From the NCBI RefSeq assembly GCF_030409795.1, contig NZ_JAUFQN010000019.1:2356001-2420000 (forward strand): a DNA stretch of 64,000 bases, given 5' to 3'. Position numbers and translations under genes: made by a program. This document shows positions 19,421 to 30,207 of the stretch, in pieces. Origin of the DNA: Flavobacterium paronense. GTDB lineage: Bacteria; Bacteroidota; Bacteroidia; Flavobacteriales; Flavobacteriaceae. Each line of letters starts with the position of its first letter. The first letter of the stretch is position 1. The notes below the pieces were generated by a model. That model was given only the letters and a program-made list of their open reading frames with translations. It did not search any database and was not told the DNA's origin.

Positions 19421-19452
19421 AAAAAATTCCCCACTATCTCTAGCAGGGAATT
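19421..19452 (-). terminator. Terminator of the giant adhesin gene (palindromic repeat, copy 2)
   Basis: On the minus strand AATTCCCTGCTA, loop GAGA, TAGTGGGGAATT gives a 12-pair stem (two G-T wobbles) followed by a T run. It lies 40 bases after the stop codon at 19493. Confidence 0.75.
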
Positions 19453-19460
19453 CTATATTC

Positions 19461-19490
19461 TTAATTATCAATTGTTAATTATCAATTGTC
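19461..19490. repeat. AT-rich dispersed repeat (TTATCAATTG family)
   Basis: Contains TTAATTATCAATTG twice in direct succession, the same word family found at 35646-35687 and 46279-46353. It directly abuts the stop codon of the giant adhesin. Confidence 0.6.
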
Positions 19491-19492
19491 AA

Positions 19493-22400
19493 CTACCTAA
19501 CCACTTTCTTAGTAACAGTCACCCCATCAACAGAAGTAATCTGAACTAACAATACTTCGTTAGCCAAACCACCACCAATAGTAGTCTGAGTAGCATTGAT
19601 ACCTTTTTTCTCTTCTATCAATCTACCTCTGATATCAAATACTTTGATACTAGCCATATCAATGGTTCCGGATTTAACAACAAACACATTGTTTTGGTTA
19701 TAAATAACAACTTGGTTAGCAGCAAAAGTTGGATTCCCAACCCCTAATGGTAAAGCATATACTATTTCAAAACGGTTAGTAAATGTTCCAGCGGCTGTAT
19801 CAAATGCGTAAGCACCAGTGTTTAAATCGTGATACGTGTCAGTCAAAATATCTCTTACATAAATAGGCTGACTAACATCAGTAAACAAGCCATCAGTATG
19901 GTCAATAGCTATACTATAATTTCCGGCAGTCACAGCTTTATAGGACAACGGAACTACATCACTTGAATCAAAATCAGGTCTTCCTTGAATAGAGTACTCA
20001 TCAGCGTCAATCAAACTAGTCAAATAAAACTCTTTATTGATATTCTTTCCGTCAATTCCTCTGTCAAATCCTACTGTTCCTTCAGCACTATAACCTACAG
20101 CCATCTGACTGTAAACTCCGCTGTTGTCAATTAAATTCAACCAATACAAACCATTACTTACTGTATTCACAGCAGTAGAGTTCTTAAAGAACTGATCTGC
20201 ATTCAAACTTCTTCTCATAGTGTTGCTAAAACTAATACTAGTACCACCTGTTGCTTTTACAATAAACCCTTGTCCAACGTTGATAACCCAATTGTCTGAA
20301 GCTCCCGCTGGCGAAGTAGGGAAGAATCCTGTACCGGTATCCCCACCTATAGCTCCATTAGCTGTATAGGCTGTTTTGGTAAGCGTAGCATAAGAAGTTG
20401 ACATAGCTGTGGTATTCGTTTTTCTCCAGAAATATAAGGTTCCATCGATATTAGTATTACCATCAATAAAATCTTTCACATTAAGTCTTGATGGATATGG
20501 ATTACCCACAGCGTTATAACCATTCAAGGTAGTGGTAACTGTAGCCGAAATAGTCCCATTATTAGCTACTCCGGTAAACACACCATTGTAAACAAATGGA
20601 GTAGTTGGGTGATTGTAAGGAACTCTGATTAAATAAGCTTTCCCATTAGCAAATGAAACATTGTTATCATCTATTCCATTTACTCCTAAAGGAGATACCA
20701 ATGGCGAAGGATATTCAAAATTGGCTGGATTAAAACTAAACCCAACTAATGCATTACTATAAAAATCATTAGCCTCATCATAAACATAAAAACGATTTGA
20801 CATAGTATACTTAGAAAAAGCATACAAGCCTTGTCCTGTTACTGGAGATGACCATAAGGTATAATCCAAACGTTTCAATAACGAACTGTTACGTTTTACT
20901 ATTGTTGAACCCGAACCTGTATTAGCCACATTATTAGTTTGCAATAAATTACCATTGTTCTCTATAGTTAACGTTCCGTTGTTTACAATAGTATCGGTAA
21001 CATTCAAATTAAATCCTGAAGCAACTGTTACCGAATCACTAGCATCAATCTTAAGTGAATTTGCAGTAGCATCCGCAACAGCAACGGTAACGATATTTTT
21101 TACAGTAACATCTGCAGTTGTAGGAGGTACAGCGTTTAATATCCACGTTGCAGCAGTATTCCAATCCCCATTAGCAACAGTATAATAAGCATCCGGACCA
21201 GCATTAGCCAAAGTAATATTGTTTTGCCCTGCTATTAATGAACCAGTTGTTCCTGTAGTTACAGTATTAGCAGTAGCGTCATTAGAAGCAGTAGCATAAA
21301 CAGAACTGTATCCTGTCGTTTCATCTGTTCCTGTACCATAATAAGTAAGCAATACAGGAGACTCAGTGTTACCATTAAGTTCTCCATCACAATAAGATGA
21401 AGTTAAGGTCACATTCCCTGTAGCAGCACTTGTAGGTGTTATACTGTAAACGCGTTTAATAGTAGCGGTACCACCTGTTGTTGTAACCGATTTTTGAACA
21501 AATCGTTTGATGTTAGTACTTCCCAACGCAGTGGCTGTAGTAATAGCAACTCCTAAATAATTAGTACCCGAAACAAACGTACGTGTAGTCTGTACATATC
21601 CATTACCTTGTGTAGGCGAACCAGTATTAGTAAATTGTCTTGAACAAGTTTCACCAGTTACGGTAACTGTTGCTCCTAACGTTATATTATTACTTCCACT
21701 CAAATCTAAATCACCATTAGTGAAAGTAAGATTTCCATTTAGTGTTGGACTACCTATTAAACTAAATCCTGCAGCATTGTTTAAGGTAAGAATACCTAAA
21801 GTGGCTCCTGAAATTGTTTTACTGGCACCACTCATAGTAAGTATACCGGCACCTGATGAAGTATGCGTACCTGTACCTGTTATATTACCTGATAATGCAA
21901 TAGTATTAGTACCACTAGCCAACGTTCCTGATGTTAAACCAAGATCTCCATTAACTGTAATACTTGCACCTTGAGTAGTAGTATTAGTGTTACTATTAGT
22001 CAAGTTGTTCATAGTGGTATTTGGAAAGTTTGCGGCTATAGCAGCAGTTCCATAAAACTCATAGTTAGCACCTGCATTAAAAGTACGAGTAGCAATTGAA
22101 TTAGATACTGAACCCACTGTTGTAGATACAACACCATTTGGATTAGCTGTTTTTAATGTAGCGCCAGCTGCTAAGATAAATGTACCATTAGTTGCTCCAC
22201 CATCAACAGCGAATGTACTAGAATCTAAAGTACCATTTACAGTAACAGTACTAACCGGAGCACTAGCAGTACTTATTGTTAAATTAGATAATAATTGAAG
22301 TGTTGATGCTGGTGTACTAGTTATTGTATAGTTTATATAATCTGAAGCAGCACCTGCATATTTAAATGTTTGTGTACCTGCTTTGTTAAATACAAAACCT

Positions 22401-25400
22401 GTTGCTGCACTGCCGGATGCCGTACCCATTGTGCCGACACCAGACTTATCAAAATTACCACCAATAGTAATAGTATTTCCTCCAACAGTTCCTGTACCAA
22501 AATCAACTACTCCGTTTGCTCCTGTAGAAGCTACAGTTACACCGGTTGAAGTAAAGTCACCTGTTACATTCATCACAGCTACACCAGAGGCAGAGGATGT
22601 TGATTCCAAATTTATCTTTCCAGCCAAGGATATCGCAACATTTCCAGTCACATTAACTGTTGCACCGGTTGCTGTAGAGCTGGTAATTAATCTAAATGCA
22701 CCACCAGAAAGATTTAATGAACCACCAATTGACAGCGTTGGATTTGCTGAAGCATTGGAAACATTAATATTACCTGCAGACTGATTTAAATTACCACTAA
22801 GTGTAGTTGAACCTGCTAATGTAAAAGTACCGGCACCTGATATAGTAAGATTATTATAATTATTAGTAGCTGCCGGTGGTAAAGTCGGAATGGTAAATCC
22901 TGTAGCATTGCTATAGTCTACGGTACTTCCTGTTACAGTATAAACTCCCGAACCAGGTGTAAATGTAGTACCCACTATTTGAATAGACCCTGAAGAAGCC
23001 AACGTTCTCGGCCCATTACCCGTATTAGTAATATTATTATAAACAAAAGCCGGAATGGTTTGAGACGATGCACTAGAAAAATTAACTGTATTTCCAGTTG
23101 AAGCAACTGAAAGAGTTCCCGTAGCTGTTTTAGTATAAGATCCTGAAACATCAATAATACCACTAGCTAATGTAATGGTAGCTGTTCCTCGAGCACCTGA
23201 AATAGTTAAGTTGTTATAATTAACTGCGCCAATGGTTTGAGATCCTGCACCATTAAAATCAACAGTGCTTCCCGAAGTAGCTGTGTAAGCTCCTGCACCC
23301 GGTGTAAATGTTCCTGCTATACTAGTAGTTCCTGCAGTCCAAACACGCGCCCCACCAGTACCAGTTATATTTCCATAAGCAAATGCCGGTATAGTTTGAG
23401 AAGAAGCAGACAAAATAGCAAATGTACTCGTGGCATTCCATGAACCAGAACCAGATGTATAAGTAACCGTACCCGAAGTTGTAAGTGAACCTGCAGCACC
23501 AACAGTAAAGAAACTTCCTGTACCGTTAAAAGTAATATCATTAACAGTTACTGCAGTAGTTAAACTCAAGTTAGCAGCAGCTCCTGTAGAACCATTGGTT
23601 AAGGTTACCGTGTCAGTTGAACCCGGAACTCCAGAAGGACTCCAGTTCGCCGCAGTTCCCCATACACCGTCGGTAAATCCAACCCAAGTATAAGCAACTG
23701 GCGGAGTAGCTCTACCCGTCCATTCTACAGTCCCTAATGGTCCAGTAGTTTCAGAAACTCCCGTGGCATTGGAAACCAAACTTCCTGTAGTATAGGTTCC
23801 TGAAGAAACCGTCCATGAAGTACCATTCCAATAAGCCGGGGTAATCAGCGATGCGGTACCAACCTCATCTTCTCCTATTGTAGTACTAGCAACAGCTGGA
23901 TTAATATAATAATTGTAAGTACCTCCAGCACCATTTTCTGAGAATGTCCAATAACGACTTAAATAATTCGTTGGTGTACCACCTGTAGTAAGGTTGCTAC
24001 TGGCAGCATCTATTACTTTTGCCCCTACAATACGTATGGCAGAGTTGGCAGTAAATTGCAATGATACTGGTGAATACTGTATAGTTCCGGTAATATCTCC
24101 TATTGGAAACACATAAGTACCTGTTGTTGCAGGAATACCTCTTTTATATAAACCTGTTCCGTTGGTAACTATCATTTTTGTAGTTCCCGGAGTAGTAATA
24201 GTTTGCGTACCACCATTAGCCAATGTCAAATCATTGTTTCCTAATAATACTCTACCCGCTGTAATAGTTAAGGTACCTGTTACTGTTCCCGAACCACTCA
24301 AAGTTACCTCTGGGGTTGTAGCAAACGTATTATTAAAAATAACGTTAACCGGTCCACTCGTTGAAGGAAACTCAGCTCCTGTCGTTTGTGCTCCCACTGC
24401 AGTGGTATAGGATAGTGTTGTCGTTGTACCATAAGTAACCGTTCCCGAAGTAACAGCTGTACCGCTTGAAGCAGCAGTAAAAGTAGTCCCATTATTCATA
24501 GGTAAAGTTCCTGTAACCACAATACCTGATGGGTTAGAAACTCTAATGTTAATAACGCCAGTTACAGAACCTCCAGGAGAAACCGCTTGACTTGTTGTGC
24601 CATTAAACTCAATTAAATTAGCAGTCCCTGTTCCCGGATTATTTAAAGATATCGCAGTAAAGGAACCAGCCACTTTTAAAGTTCCTGCTCCAGTTCCTGT
24701 TCCCATAGAAAGGGTACCCGCTGTTTGGGTAAAATTCCCAGCAACACTGACAACTTGTGTAGAACCCGACGTTAAAGATAAAACCGAAGTAGCTGATGAA
24801 TTAAGATTTAAGTTTCCTGTAATTGTTGTCGTATTAGCACCCGCTGCATTACCAAAGTTAATAATCGAAGCATCTGAGGCGGTAACATTTCCACCAATAC
24901 TAATCGTACCAGCTCCATTAGCAAAATTAAGAGTAGCAGTATTGCTTACATTGACGTTTCCGGTTACAGTAAAGCTAGCCGCTCCATTAATAAAATCAAC
25001 AACAGCAGCATTACCAATATTAACATTTCCATTAACGGTTAAAGTTCCTGTAGTAAGTAAACGTAATCTTCCTGCACCTGTACCCGTAGCCTGAACGTTT
25101 AAATTCCCTTTGATAGTTGTTGTGTTTGTTGTAAAAAAACTAAGTGTAGCAGTTATAGATGATGAATTATAGGTGAAATTACCAAAACTTTGAGCAAGGT
25201 TTGAAAAACCAGATGCTCCTGACCCTGCTAAAACAAGTGTAGAAGCGGTATCCCAAGTAGCTAAAGGAATAGTAGCCATTCCATTGGTAATGTTCAAGGT
25301 CGAACTAGCATTCATCAACAAGCTTGTTGAAGAACTAGTTACGGTAACATTGCTTGTTGATGACAAGTTAATAGTTCCGGTCACCGTAGCTATGGTATTA

Positions 25401-28400
25401 GTCAAATCCAAAGTAGGAGTTCCCGCTGTAGAAGAAAAAGTTAAGGTACCGGCTATACTGGTAGTAGTGCTACCCGTATAAGTTATTCCTGCTGAAGCAC
25501 CACCGCTTAAATTTAAAGTAGACCCTGAAGGGATATCCAAATCAGTTCCTGTTCCACCTGCAATAGTTAAGGTTGCAGTAGTAGTTGGCTGTAAATTAAG
25601 ATTGACACTATTAGTCAACAATAATTTTGAAATAGTTTCAGATGCAAAACCAGTTACAGTTGGCGTAGGCGTACTAGTACCATCAAAAATCAAAATATCA
25701 TTAGCTGCTGGTGTATTTCTGTCCGGCGTCCAGTTACTTGCTGTTGACCATACACTATCTGTAGATCCATCCCAAGTGTAAGTGGTTGACCCTTTTACCC
25801 TTCCAGTAAAGTCCGCTGTACCGCCTAATGGGGCCGAAACATTAGTAACACCACTAGTAATAGTAAGCACATTTGCTGCCGCTGAACTAGCCAATTGTGA
25901 CCATGGTGTAGCACCTGTCCACAAATTCATTTTCATATTGGTTTGTGTACCTACAATATCAGCTGGTAAATAGGTAGCTGTCGCAGTATACGTATAAGTA
26001 CCCGCAGCACTGTTGCTTAATTGCCAGTATCTTGAGATATAATCGGTTTGTACATCTACATCATCAATAGAAGGATGAGCAGCATCTACCGGACGAACTC
26101 CAATAGTTCTGGCCAATGAATTCGCTGTAAAAGACAATGAGTAAGGAGAGTATTCTGTAGTCCCTGTATTTTCTCCAACATGATAAATAAAGGCTAAGGC
26201 ACTAGCAGGAAAATCCTTTTTCATCTGCCCTGTTCCTTGTATTAATACATATCCATTAGTACGGGCTACTGTTGCAGCAACTCCAAAATTGAAACTATTA
26301 TTATTTCCTATATCAATGATACCATTTGTGAAGGTTGCAGCACCAGTTAGAGTAACATCACCAATACTAAAGGTAACAGCAGAACCTGCGGTAGAGTTAT
26401 TAAAAGTTAAATTGGTAAACTTAGCTGTAGGTGCTGATGTTAAATTTTGAAATGTTCCAGCTCCTGAAACGGTTTGAGCCGCTGTATTGGTTACTGGTGC
26501 ACCTCCCGCAACATCATTTAAAGCAAATTGAATAGTTTGAGTACTAGTTAAAGTACCTGCATTTGCTATATTACCAGATATGGTAAAAGGAGTTGTTGTC
26601 AATGCAACAGTGTTTCTGAATTCACAACTTGCATTAATAGTTAATGTCCCATTAATATTTGTTCCATTTCCTGCTGTATATGCTGTCGAAACCCATCTAT
26701 TAGCGGTAGCTCCAGAGTTAACGGTTACATTTCGAAGTGGTATTCTGTAAGTACTAACAAAAGTATCTATGACAAATCCATCTAAATTACCCCCAGTGGT
26801 ACTGCTTCCATTTCCAAATTCAAATGTATGAGTACCTGAGAATTGAAAACTTGATGGTGCTACAGTACCATAACTGATATGAACTGCTTTCGTAGTTCCA
26901 GCTGTTAAACTTGAATGAGGAGGGTCAACAATTCTGATGGTACCTGCAGTACAATTTACACCTGATCCAGTTGAGCTTAAAACACTAAAAAGGTTTACAC
27001 CCGATCCTGTACTAGTTCCTGCTGTACCTGAATTGCCATCAATCACCAATGTTCCTCCACTCTGCGTAAATGTTGAACCCGTTGTTTGTGCATAATTTCC
27101 ATTCAAATTAATGGTACCAGAGGATAAAGTAAATGCACCTCCCGCAACTGATAATGCTTGATTACCTCCACCTGAAGCTCCAATATTAATGGTTCCTCCT
27201 GCATTGCTTAAGGTACCTCCGTTTACATTTAATGCTGTAGCAGCTGCTGTAACGGTTGTTGCTATATTTAAAGTGTTTGTATTATTAGTTAAAGTTCCTG
27301 CAGTAACCGTCACCGATGTTATAGCAGTTCTATTATCATTTATTTGTACATCTGTACCGGCTGCATTTATCTGCACTTTATCTGGCACACCAACACCACT
27401 GGCACCACTAGCCCATGTTTTATCAGTACTACCTATTCCATAAGCGGCACCTGTTCTAAAAGATAGTGTAGAACCTGTAGCATAAGTTGGCGAGTTGGTA
27501 TCAACATACCCTCCGGTATTAATAGTTAAGAAAGCACCTGTTTGTATCGTAGTAGACCCACAATTAAAGCCACCCGACTGCACTTGAACTTGTCCTCCTG
27601 CAGTAGAGGAAGTAATACTCAATGAACCACTACTTGCCGAAGTAACCGTTTTTAGCGTTCCTGATGTCCCTTTTAATAATAAAACACCACTGGCAGAGGT
27701 AAAATCAATTACTCTTACACCACCCGATGTTTGAATATTTCCACCACTTCCATCAAGCGTAAGGGTAAAAGCACCTATTTTTAAAGGTCCTGCATTTAAT
27801 AATTGTAATACATCACCAGCGGTAGCATAAATAGAGGCATTGGTTCCTATAGTAACACCGCCTGTTCCAGATGTATTGTTAAGAAAATAGGCAAAACAGT
27901 TGGTAGCTCCTGGAGTGTTTAATCCAGATCCCGTAATAGTTTGTGTAGTAGCTGTAGTTCCAAAAAAGTTAATAGCTCTTCCATTATGGGTCAAAGTACC
28001 ATTCTGGGTAAAGTCTCCACCCATACTTAAGTTTCCTGCTGTAATATGAAGCGTAATACCAGAACCTGAGGTAACGTTAAATGCCCCCGACATACCACGA
28101 TCACCATTAGGCATCGTAATAAAAGTATTATTATTAATAGTAACATTGTTAGGAATACCTGACCCTGCTGTAGCAGAAGAACCTGTCCATTCGTTACCAA
28201 CACCATAAGGCGAACCAGAGGTATTAGCAGCAGCATAAATTAAGGTAGAAGCCGCCCCGTAGGTAGGTGTTGTTGAAAAGTATCCTAAGGCATTAATCTG
28301 ACAGGTACCTGTAAAAGTAAGCGCACTACTTCCTGTCACTTGAGCAGTGGTTTGAAATGTACCTGCAACAGTTCGTGCTACAGATAAATTAATACCTCCC

Positions 28401-29812
28401 GTGTTTTGTACAGTAACATTAAAAGGCCCACTCGCTGGCCAATAAGTATGGCTACCATCTATGGCACCATAAAGACCAGAGGTGTTGAATATAAGAGTAC
28501 TCGCACCTCCATAAGTCCAAGTACCTGCACCACCACCAAAGCCACTATTGTTTATTTGAAAAGTTCCATTGATAACTGTAGTACCGGTATTGGTATAGCT
28601 GGCACCAACAGCCAAGATACCACCAGTGGCTACAGTAACTGTACTTCCGCTTGGATTTGTATACACCGCACCTAACGTTAAAGTGAAACCAGTATTTACA
28701 GTAATTGTTTTTGGCTGATTAGTTGGTGTAGATGCCGCACTTACATTGGTATTTACTATAACGGTAGAGCCTGCCGTAGGAACTCCATTACCTCCTGTAC
28801 TTACAGACCAAGTAGCAGCAGTATTCCAATCACCATTGGCTACTATAGAAGTGTAAGTGGGAGCAGATGGTGTAGCATTGGCTGTCAATCCAGTAGAAAA
28901 ACTACAACCACTAGCACTATTTACAGACCATAATTTATAGAAATATTGTGTCCCATTGGTTAAAGCGGTATGAGTGTAAAAATTAGAACCTGCAGCTCCA
29001 TTATACAAAACGGTTCCTCCTCCTGCTATACTATTCCCAAAAGCATAATTGGTTCCTTGAACAGGTGTTCCAAATGTATTTGTGGTATTCCAGGCCAAAA
29101 CAACATTATTACTTGCAGCATTAGCAGTTGAACTCAATACATTTTGAGTGTTTCCTGCAGCTGCACTAAATGAACCTGGATCGGCTGGTGTGGCTGTGAA
29201 AGTTAAATTAGTCACACCACAAGTTGCTGTTGTTGCATCTGTCCAATAATGAAATACACGAACTGTCAAAGTAGAACCCGTAGCAACTGCTATTGATGTC
29301 GTTAAAGCACTAGTTGCGGTAGAACCAGCAGTCACTGTTAAACCCGTAGCTAATTGTACACTACTGGTTACAAAAGCATTTAAGGAGTAAAACCAAGCAA
29401 CTCTATCATTAATTGTTGCTCCTGTCCCTCCATAATATGCGGTTAGACTTTCATTGTTAAAAGTTATGGTACTTCCTGTAGTATTGGTAAAACTAAACTG
29501 TTGATAATTAGTACGCGACAAAGCAGTAGTTGTAGTAGGCGCTGTAGAAGATACGGGAAAACTTGCTCCCGAGTATCCACTTGTTGCATTAGGAGTAGCA
29601 CTTACACTTGTAACAGCGGCTCCCGAAGTTGGTGCAGTTGCTGATGTAACTCCACACACCGTAGGTGTGAAGCTGGTGGTACAAACCCATTTTGCGTTTT
29701 GTGCATTACCAACTCCAGTAGTTAGCAAAACAAACAAAAACGCTAAACTAGATACAAAACGGGTAAAAGAAAGGCTACTGAATGTAACTGTAGATTGTGT
29801 AAAAAATTTCAT
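19493..29812 (-). CDS. Giant T9SS-secreted beta-repeat adhesin-like protein
   Basis: 3439 residues. Signal peptide about 1-37 (FVLLTTGVGNA-QN). The body is a very long low-complexity beta-strand repeat region rich in Gly, Thr, Ser, Asn and Ala, with many short units such as LTVNGN(V/L)N and SGSTLNLSGG, as in parallel beta-helix adhesins. Spaced W-x-x-A-x-x-W signatures mark module borders: NGDWNTAATWS, DSVWSTASNWTP, DGVWGTAANWSP and NGDWNTAATWI. From about 2881 to the end it matches the C-terminal module of the neighbouring 1716-residue protein, ending in a T9SS type A sorting domain (VVIYNQNNVF to VTKKVVR). It is probably exported and attached or released by the Por system. No enzymatic motif was found. 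Confidence 0.92.
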   Translation of the reverse strand: MKFFTQSTVTFSSLSFTRFVSSLAFLFVLLTTGVGNAQNAKWVCTTSFTPTVCGVTSATAPTSGAAVTSVSATPNATSGYSGASFPVSSTAPTTTTALSRTNYQQFSFTNTTGSTITFNNESLTAYYGGTGATINDRVAWFYSLNAFVTSSVQLATGLTVTAGSTATSALTTSIAVATGSTLTVRVFHYWTDATTATCGVTNLTFTATPADPGSFSAAAGNTQNVLSSTANAASNNVVLAWNTTNTFGTPVQGTNYAFGNSIAGGGTVLYNGAAGSNFYTHTALTNGTQYFYKLWSVNSASGCSFSTGLTANATPSAPTYTSIVANGDWNTAATWSVSTGGNGVPTAGSTVIVNTNVSAASTPTNQPKTITVNTGFTLTLGAVYTNPSGSTVTVATGGILAVGASYTNTGTTVINGTFQINNSGFGGGAGTWTYGGASTLIFNTSGLYGAIDGSHTYWPASGPFNVTVQNTGGINLSVARTVAGTFQTTAQVTGSSALTFTGTCQINALGYFSTTPTYGAASTLIYAAANTSGSPYGVGNEWTGSSATAGSGIPNNVTINNNTFITMPNGDRGMSGAFNVTSGSGITLHITAGNLSMGGDFTQNGTLTHNGRAINFFGTTATTQTITGSGLNTPGATNCFAYFLNNTSGTGGVTIGTNASIYATAGDVLQLLNAGPLKIGAFTLTLDGSGGNIQTSGGVRVIDFTSASGVLLLKGTSGTLKTVTSASSGSLSITSSTAGGQVQVQSGGFNCGSTTIQTGAFLTINTGGYVDTNSPTYATGSTLSFRTGAAYGIGSTDKTWASGASGVGVPDKVQINAAGTDVQINDNRTAITSVTVTAGTLTNNTNTLNIATTVTAAATALNVNGGTLSNAGGTINIGASGGGNQALSVAGGAFTLSSGTINLNGNYAQTTGSTFTQSGGTLVIDGNSGTAGTSTGSGVNLFSVLSSTGSGVNCTAGTIRIVDPPHSSLTAGTTKAVHISYGTVAPSSFQFSGTHTFEFGNGSSTTGGNLDGFVIDTFVSTYRIPLRNVTVNSGATANRWVSTAYTAGNGTNINGTLTINASCEFRNTVALTTTPFTISGNIANAGTLTSTQTIQFALNDVAGGAPVTNTAAQTVSGAGTFQNLTSAPTAKFTNLTFNNSTAGSAVTFSIGDVTLTGAATFTNGIIDIGNNNSFNFGVAATVARTNGYVLIQGTGQMKKDFPASALAFIYHVGENTGTTEYSPYSLSFTANSLARTIGVRPVDAAHPSIDDVDVQTDYISRYWQLSNSAAGTYTYTATATYLPADIVGTQTNMKMNLWTGATPWSQLASSAAANVLTITSGVTNVSAPLGGTADFTGRVKGSTTYTWDGSTDSVWSTASNWTPDRNTPAANDILIFDGTSTPTPTVTGFASETISKLLLTNSVNLNLQPTTTATLTIAGGTGTDLDIPSGSTLNLSGGASAGITYTGSTTTSIAGTLTFSSTAGTPTLDLTNTIATVTGTINLSSTSNVTVTSSSTSLLMNASSTLNITNGMATIPLATWDTASTLVLAGSGASGFSNLAQSFGNFTYNSSSITATLSFFTTNTTTIKGNLNVQATGTGAGRLRLLTTGTLTVNGNVNIGNAAVVDFINGAASFTVTGNVNVSNTATLNFANGAGTISIGGNVTASDASIINFGNAAGANTTTITGNLNLNSSATSVLSLTSGSTQVVSVAGNFTQTAGTLSMGTGTGAGTLKVAGSFTAISLNNPGTGTANLIEFNGTTSQAVSPGGSVTGVINIRVSNPSGIVVTGTLPMNNGTTFTAASSGTAVTSGTVTYGTTTTLSYTTAVGAQTTGAEFPSTSGPVNVIFNNTFATTPEVTLSGSGTVTGTLTITAGRVLLGNNDLTLANGGTQTITTPGTTKMIVTNGTGLYKRGIPATTGTYVFPIGDITGTIQYSPVSLQFTANSAIRIVGAKVIDAASSNLTTGGTPTNYLSRYWTFSENGAGGTYNYYINPAVASTTIGEDEVGTASLITPAYWNGTSWTVSSGTYTTGSLVSNATGVSETTGPLGTVEWTGRATPPVAYTWVGFTDGVWGTAANWSPSGVPGSTDTVTLTNGSTGAAANLSLTTAVTVNDITFNGTGSFFTVGAAGSLTTSGTVTYTSGSGSWNATSTFAILSASSQTIPAFAYGNITGTGGARVWTAGTTSIAGTFTPGAGAYTATSGSTVDFNGAGSQTIGAVNYNNLTISGARGTATITLASGIIDVSGSYTKTATGTLSVASTGNTVNFSSASSQTIPAFVYNNITNTGNGPRTLASSGSIQIVGTTFTPGSGVYTVTGSTVDYSNATGFTIPTLPPAATNNYNNLTISGAGTFTLAGSTTLSGNLNQSAGNINVSNASANPTLSIGGSLNLSGGAFRLITSSTATGATVNVTGNVAISLAGKINLESTSSASGVAVMNVTGDFTSTGVTVASTGANGVVDFGTGTVGGNTITIGGNFDKSGVGTMGTASGSAATGFVFNKAGTQTFKYAGAASDYINYTITSTPASTLQLLSNLTISTASAPVSTVTVNGTLDSSTFAVDGGATNGTFILAAGATLKTANPNGVVSTTVGSVSNSIATRTFNAGANYEFYGTAAIAANFPNTTMNNLTNSNTNTTTQGASITVNGDLGLTSGTLASGTNTIALSGNITGTGTHTSSGAGILTMSGASKTISGATLGILTLNNAAGFSLIGSPTLNGNLTFTNGDLDLSGSNNITLGATVTVTGETCSRQFTNTGSPTQGNGYVQTTRTFVSGTNYLGVAITTATALGSTNIKRFVQKSVTTTGGTATIKRVYSITPTSAATGNVTLTSSYCDGELNGNTESPVLLTYYGTGTDETTGYSSVYATASNDATANTVTTGTTGSLIAGQNNITLANAGPDAYYTVANGDWNTAATWILNAVPPTTADVTVKNIVTVAVADATANSLKIDASDSVTVASGFNLNVTDTIVNNGTLTIENNGNLLQTNNVANTGSGSTIVKRNSSLLKRLDYTLWSSPVTGQGLYAFSKYTMSNRFYVYDEANDFYSNALVGFSFNPANFEYPSPLVSPLGVNGIDDNNVSFANGKAYLIRVPYNHPTTPFVYNGVFTGVANNGTISATVTTTLNGYNAVGNPYPSRLNVKDFIDGNTNIDGTLYFWRKTNTTAMSTSYATLTKTAYTANGAIGGDTGTGFFPTSPAGASDNWVINVGQGFIVKATGGTSISFSNTMRRSLNADQFFKNSTAVNTVSNGLYWLNLIDNSGVYSQMAVGYSAEGTVGFDRGIDGKNINKEFYLTSLIDADEYSIQGRPDFDSSDVVPLSYKAVTAGNYSIAIDHTDGLFTDVSQPIYVRDILTDTYHDLNTGAYAFDTAAGTFTNRFEIVYALPLGVGNPTFAANQVVIYNQNNVFVVKSGTIDMASIKVFDIRGRLIEEKKGINATQTTIGGGLANEVLLVQITSVDGVTVTKKVVR

Positions 29813-30207
29813 AAATGGAGGGTATTAAATATTCTGTTTTATTTTATGGTTGGGTCAATATGATTTTATAATCAAGCCATTACAAAACGACCTGAAGTGC
29901 TGATTTTAAAATATTAGGTTAATGCGAAAACGATTAAGGGGCTGCTAAACTACAATAAAATCCGTTTAAATTACAATTTCAAACGATAAAATCTTCTCAA
30001 ACGTTTTCGCTGTACTATTTATCCCTAATTCTTTGTAAAACAGTTACGAAATTAGCTACCCTACCCAAGAAACCTATATTTTTTAGATTATTAAATGGTT
30101 AAGGTATTCAGCACAAATTAGCCCAAATTAATTTGTGAAAATTTTTTTAATTTGCGGCTAAAACAAACACATTTACACTCCAACAAAACAATCACTTTTA
30201 CATAAAT
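29813..30207. other. Gene-free region upstream of the giant adhesin
   Basis: About 395 bases with stop codons in all frames apart from repeat-derived fragments. No consensus TAnnTTTG promoter was recognised. It presumably includes the adhesin promoter and leader. Confidence 0.4.

Noticed and set aside
22383..25094. Several plus-strand ORFs opposite the giant adhesin
   Set aside because: They mirror the Thr/Gly/Ser-rich codons of the minus-strand gene (rich in Pro, Val, Ala) and have no start signals or families.
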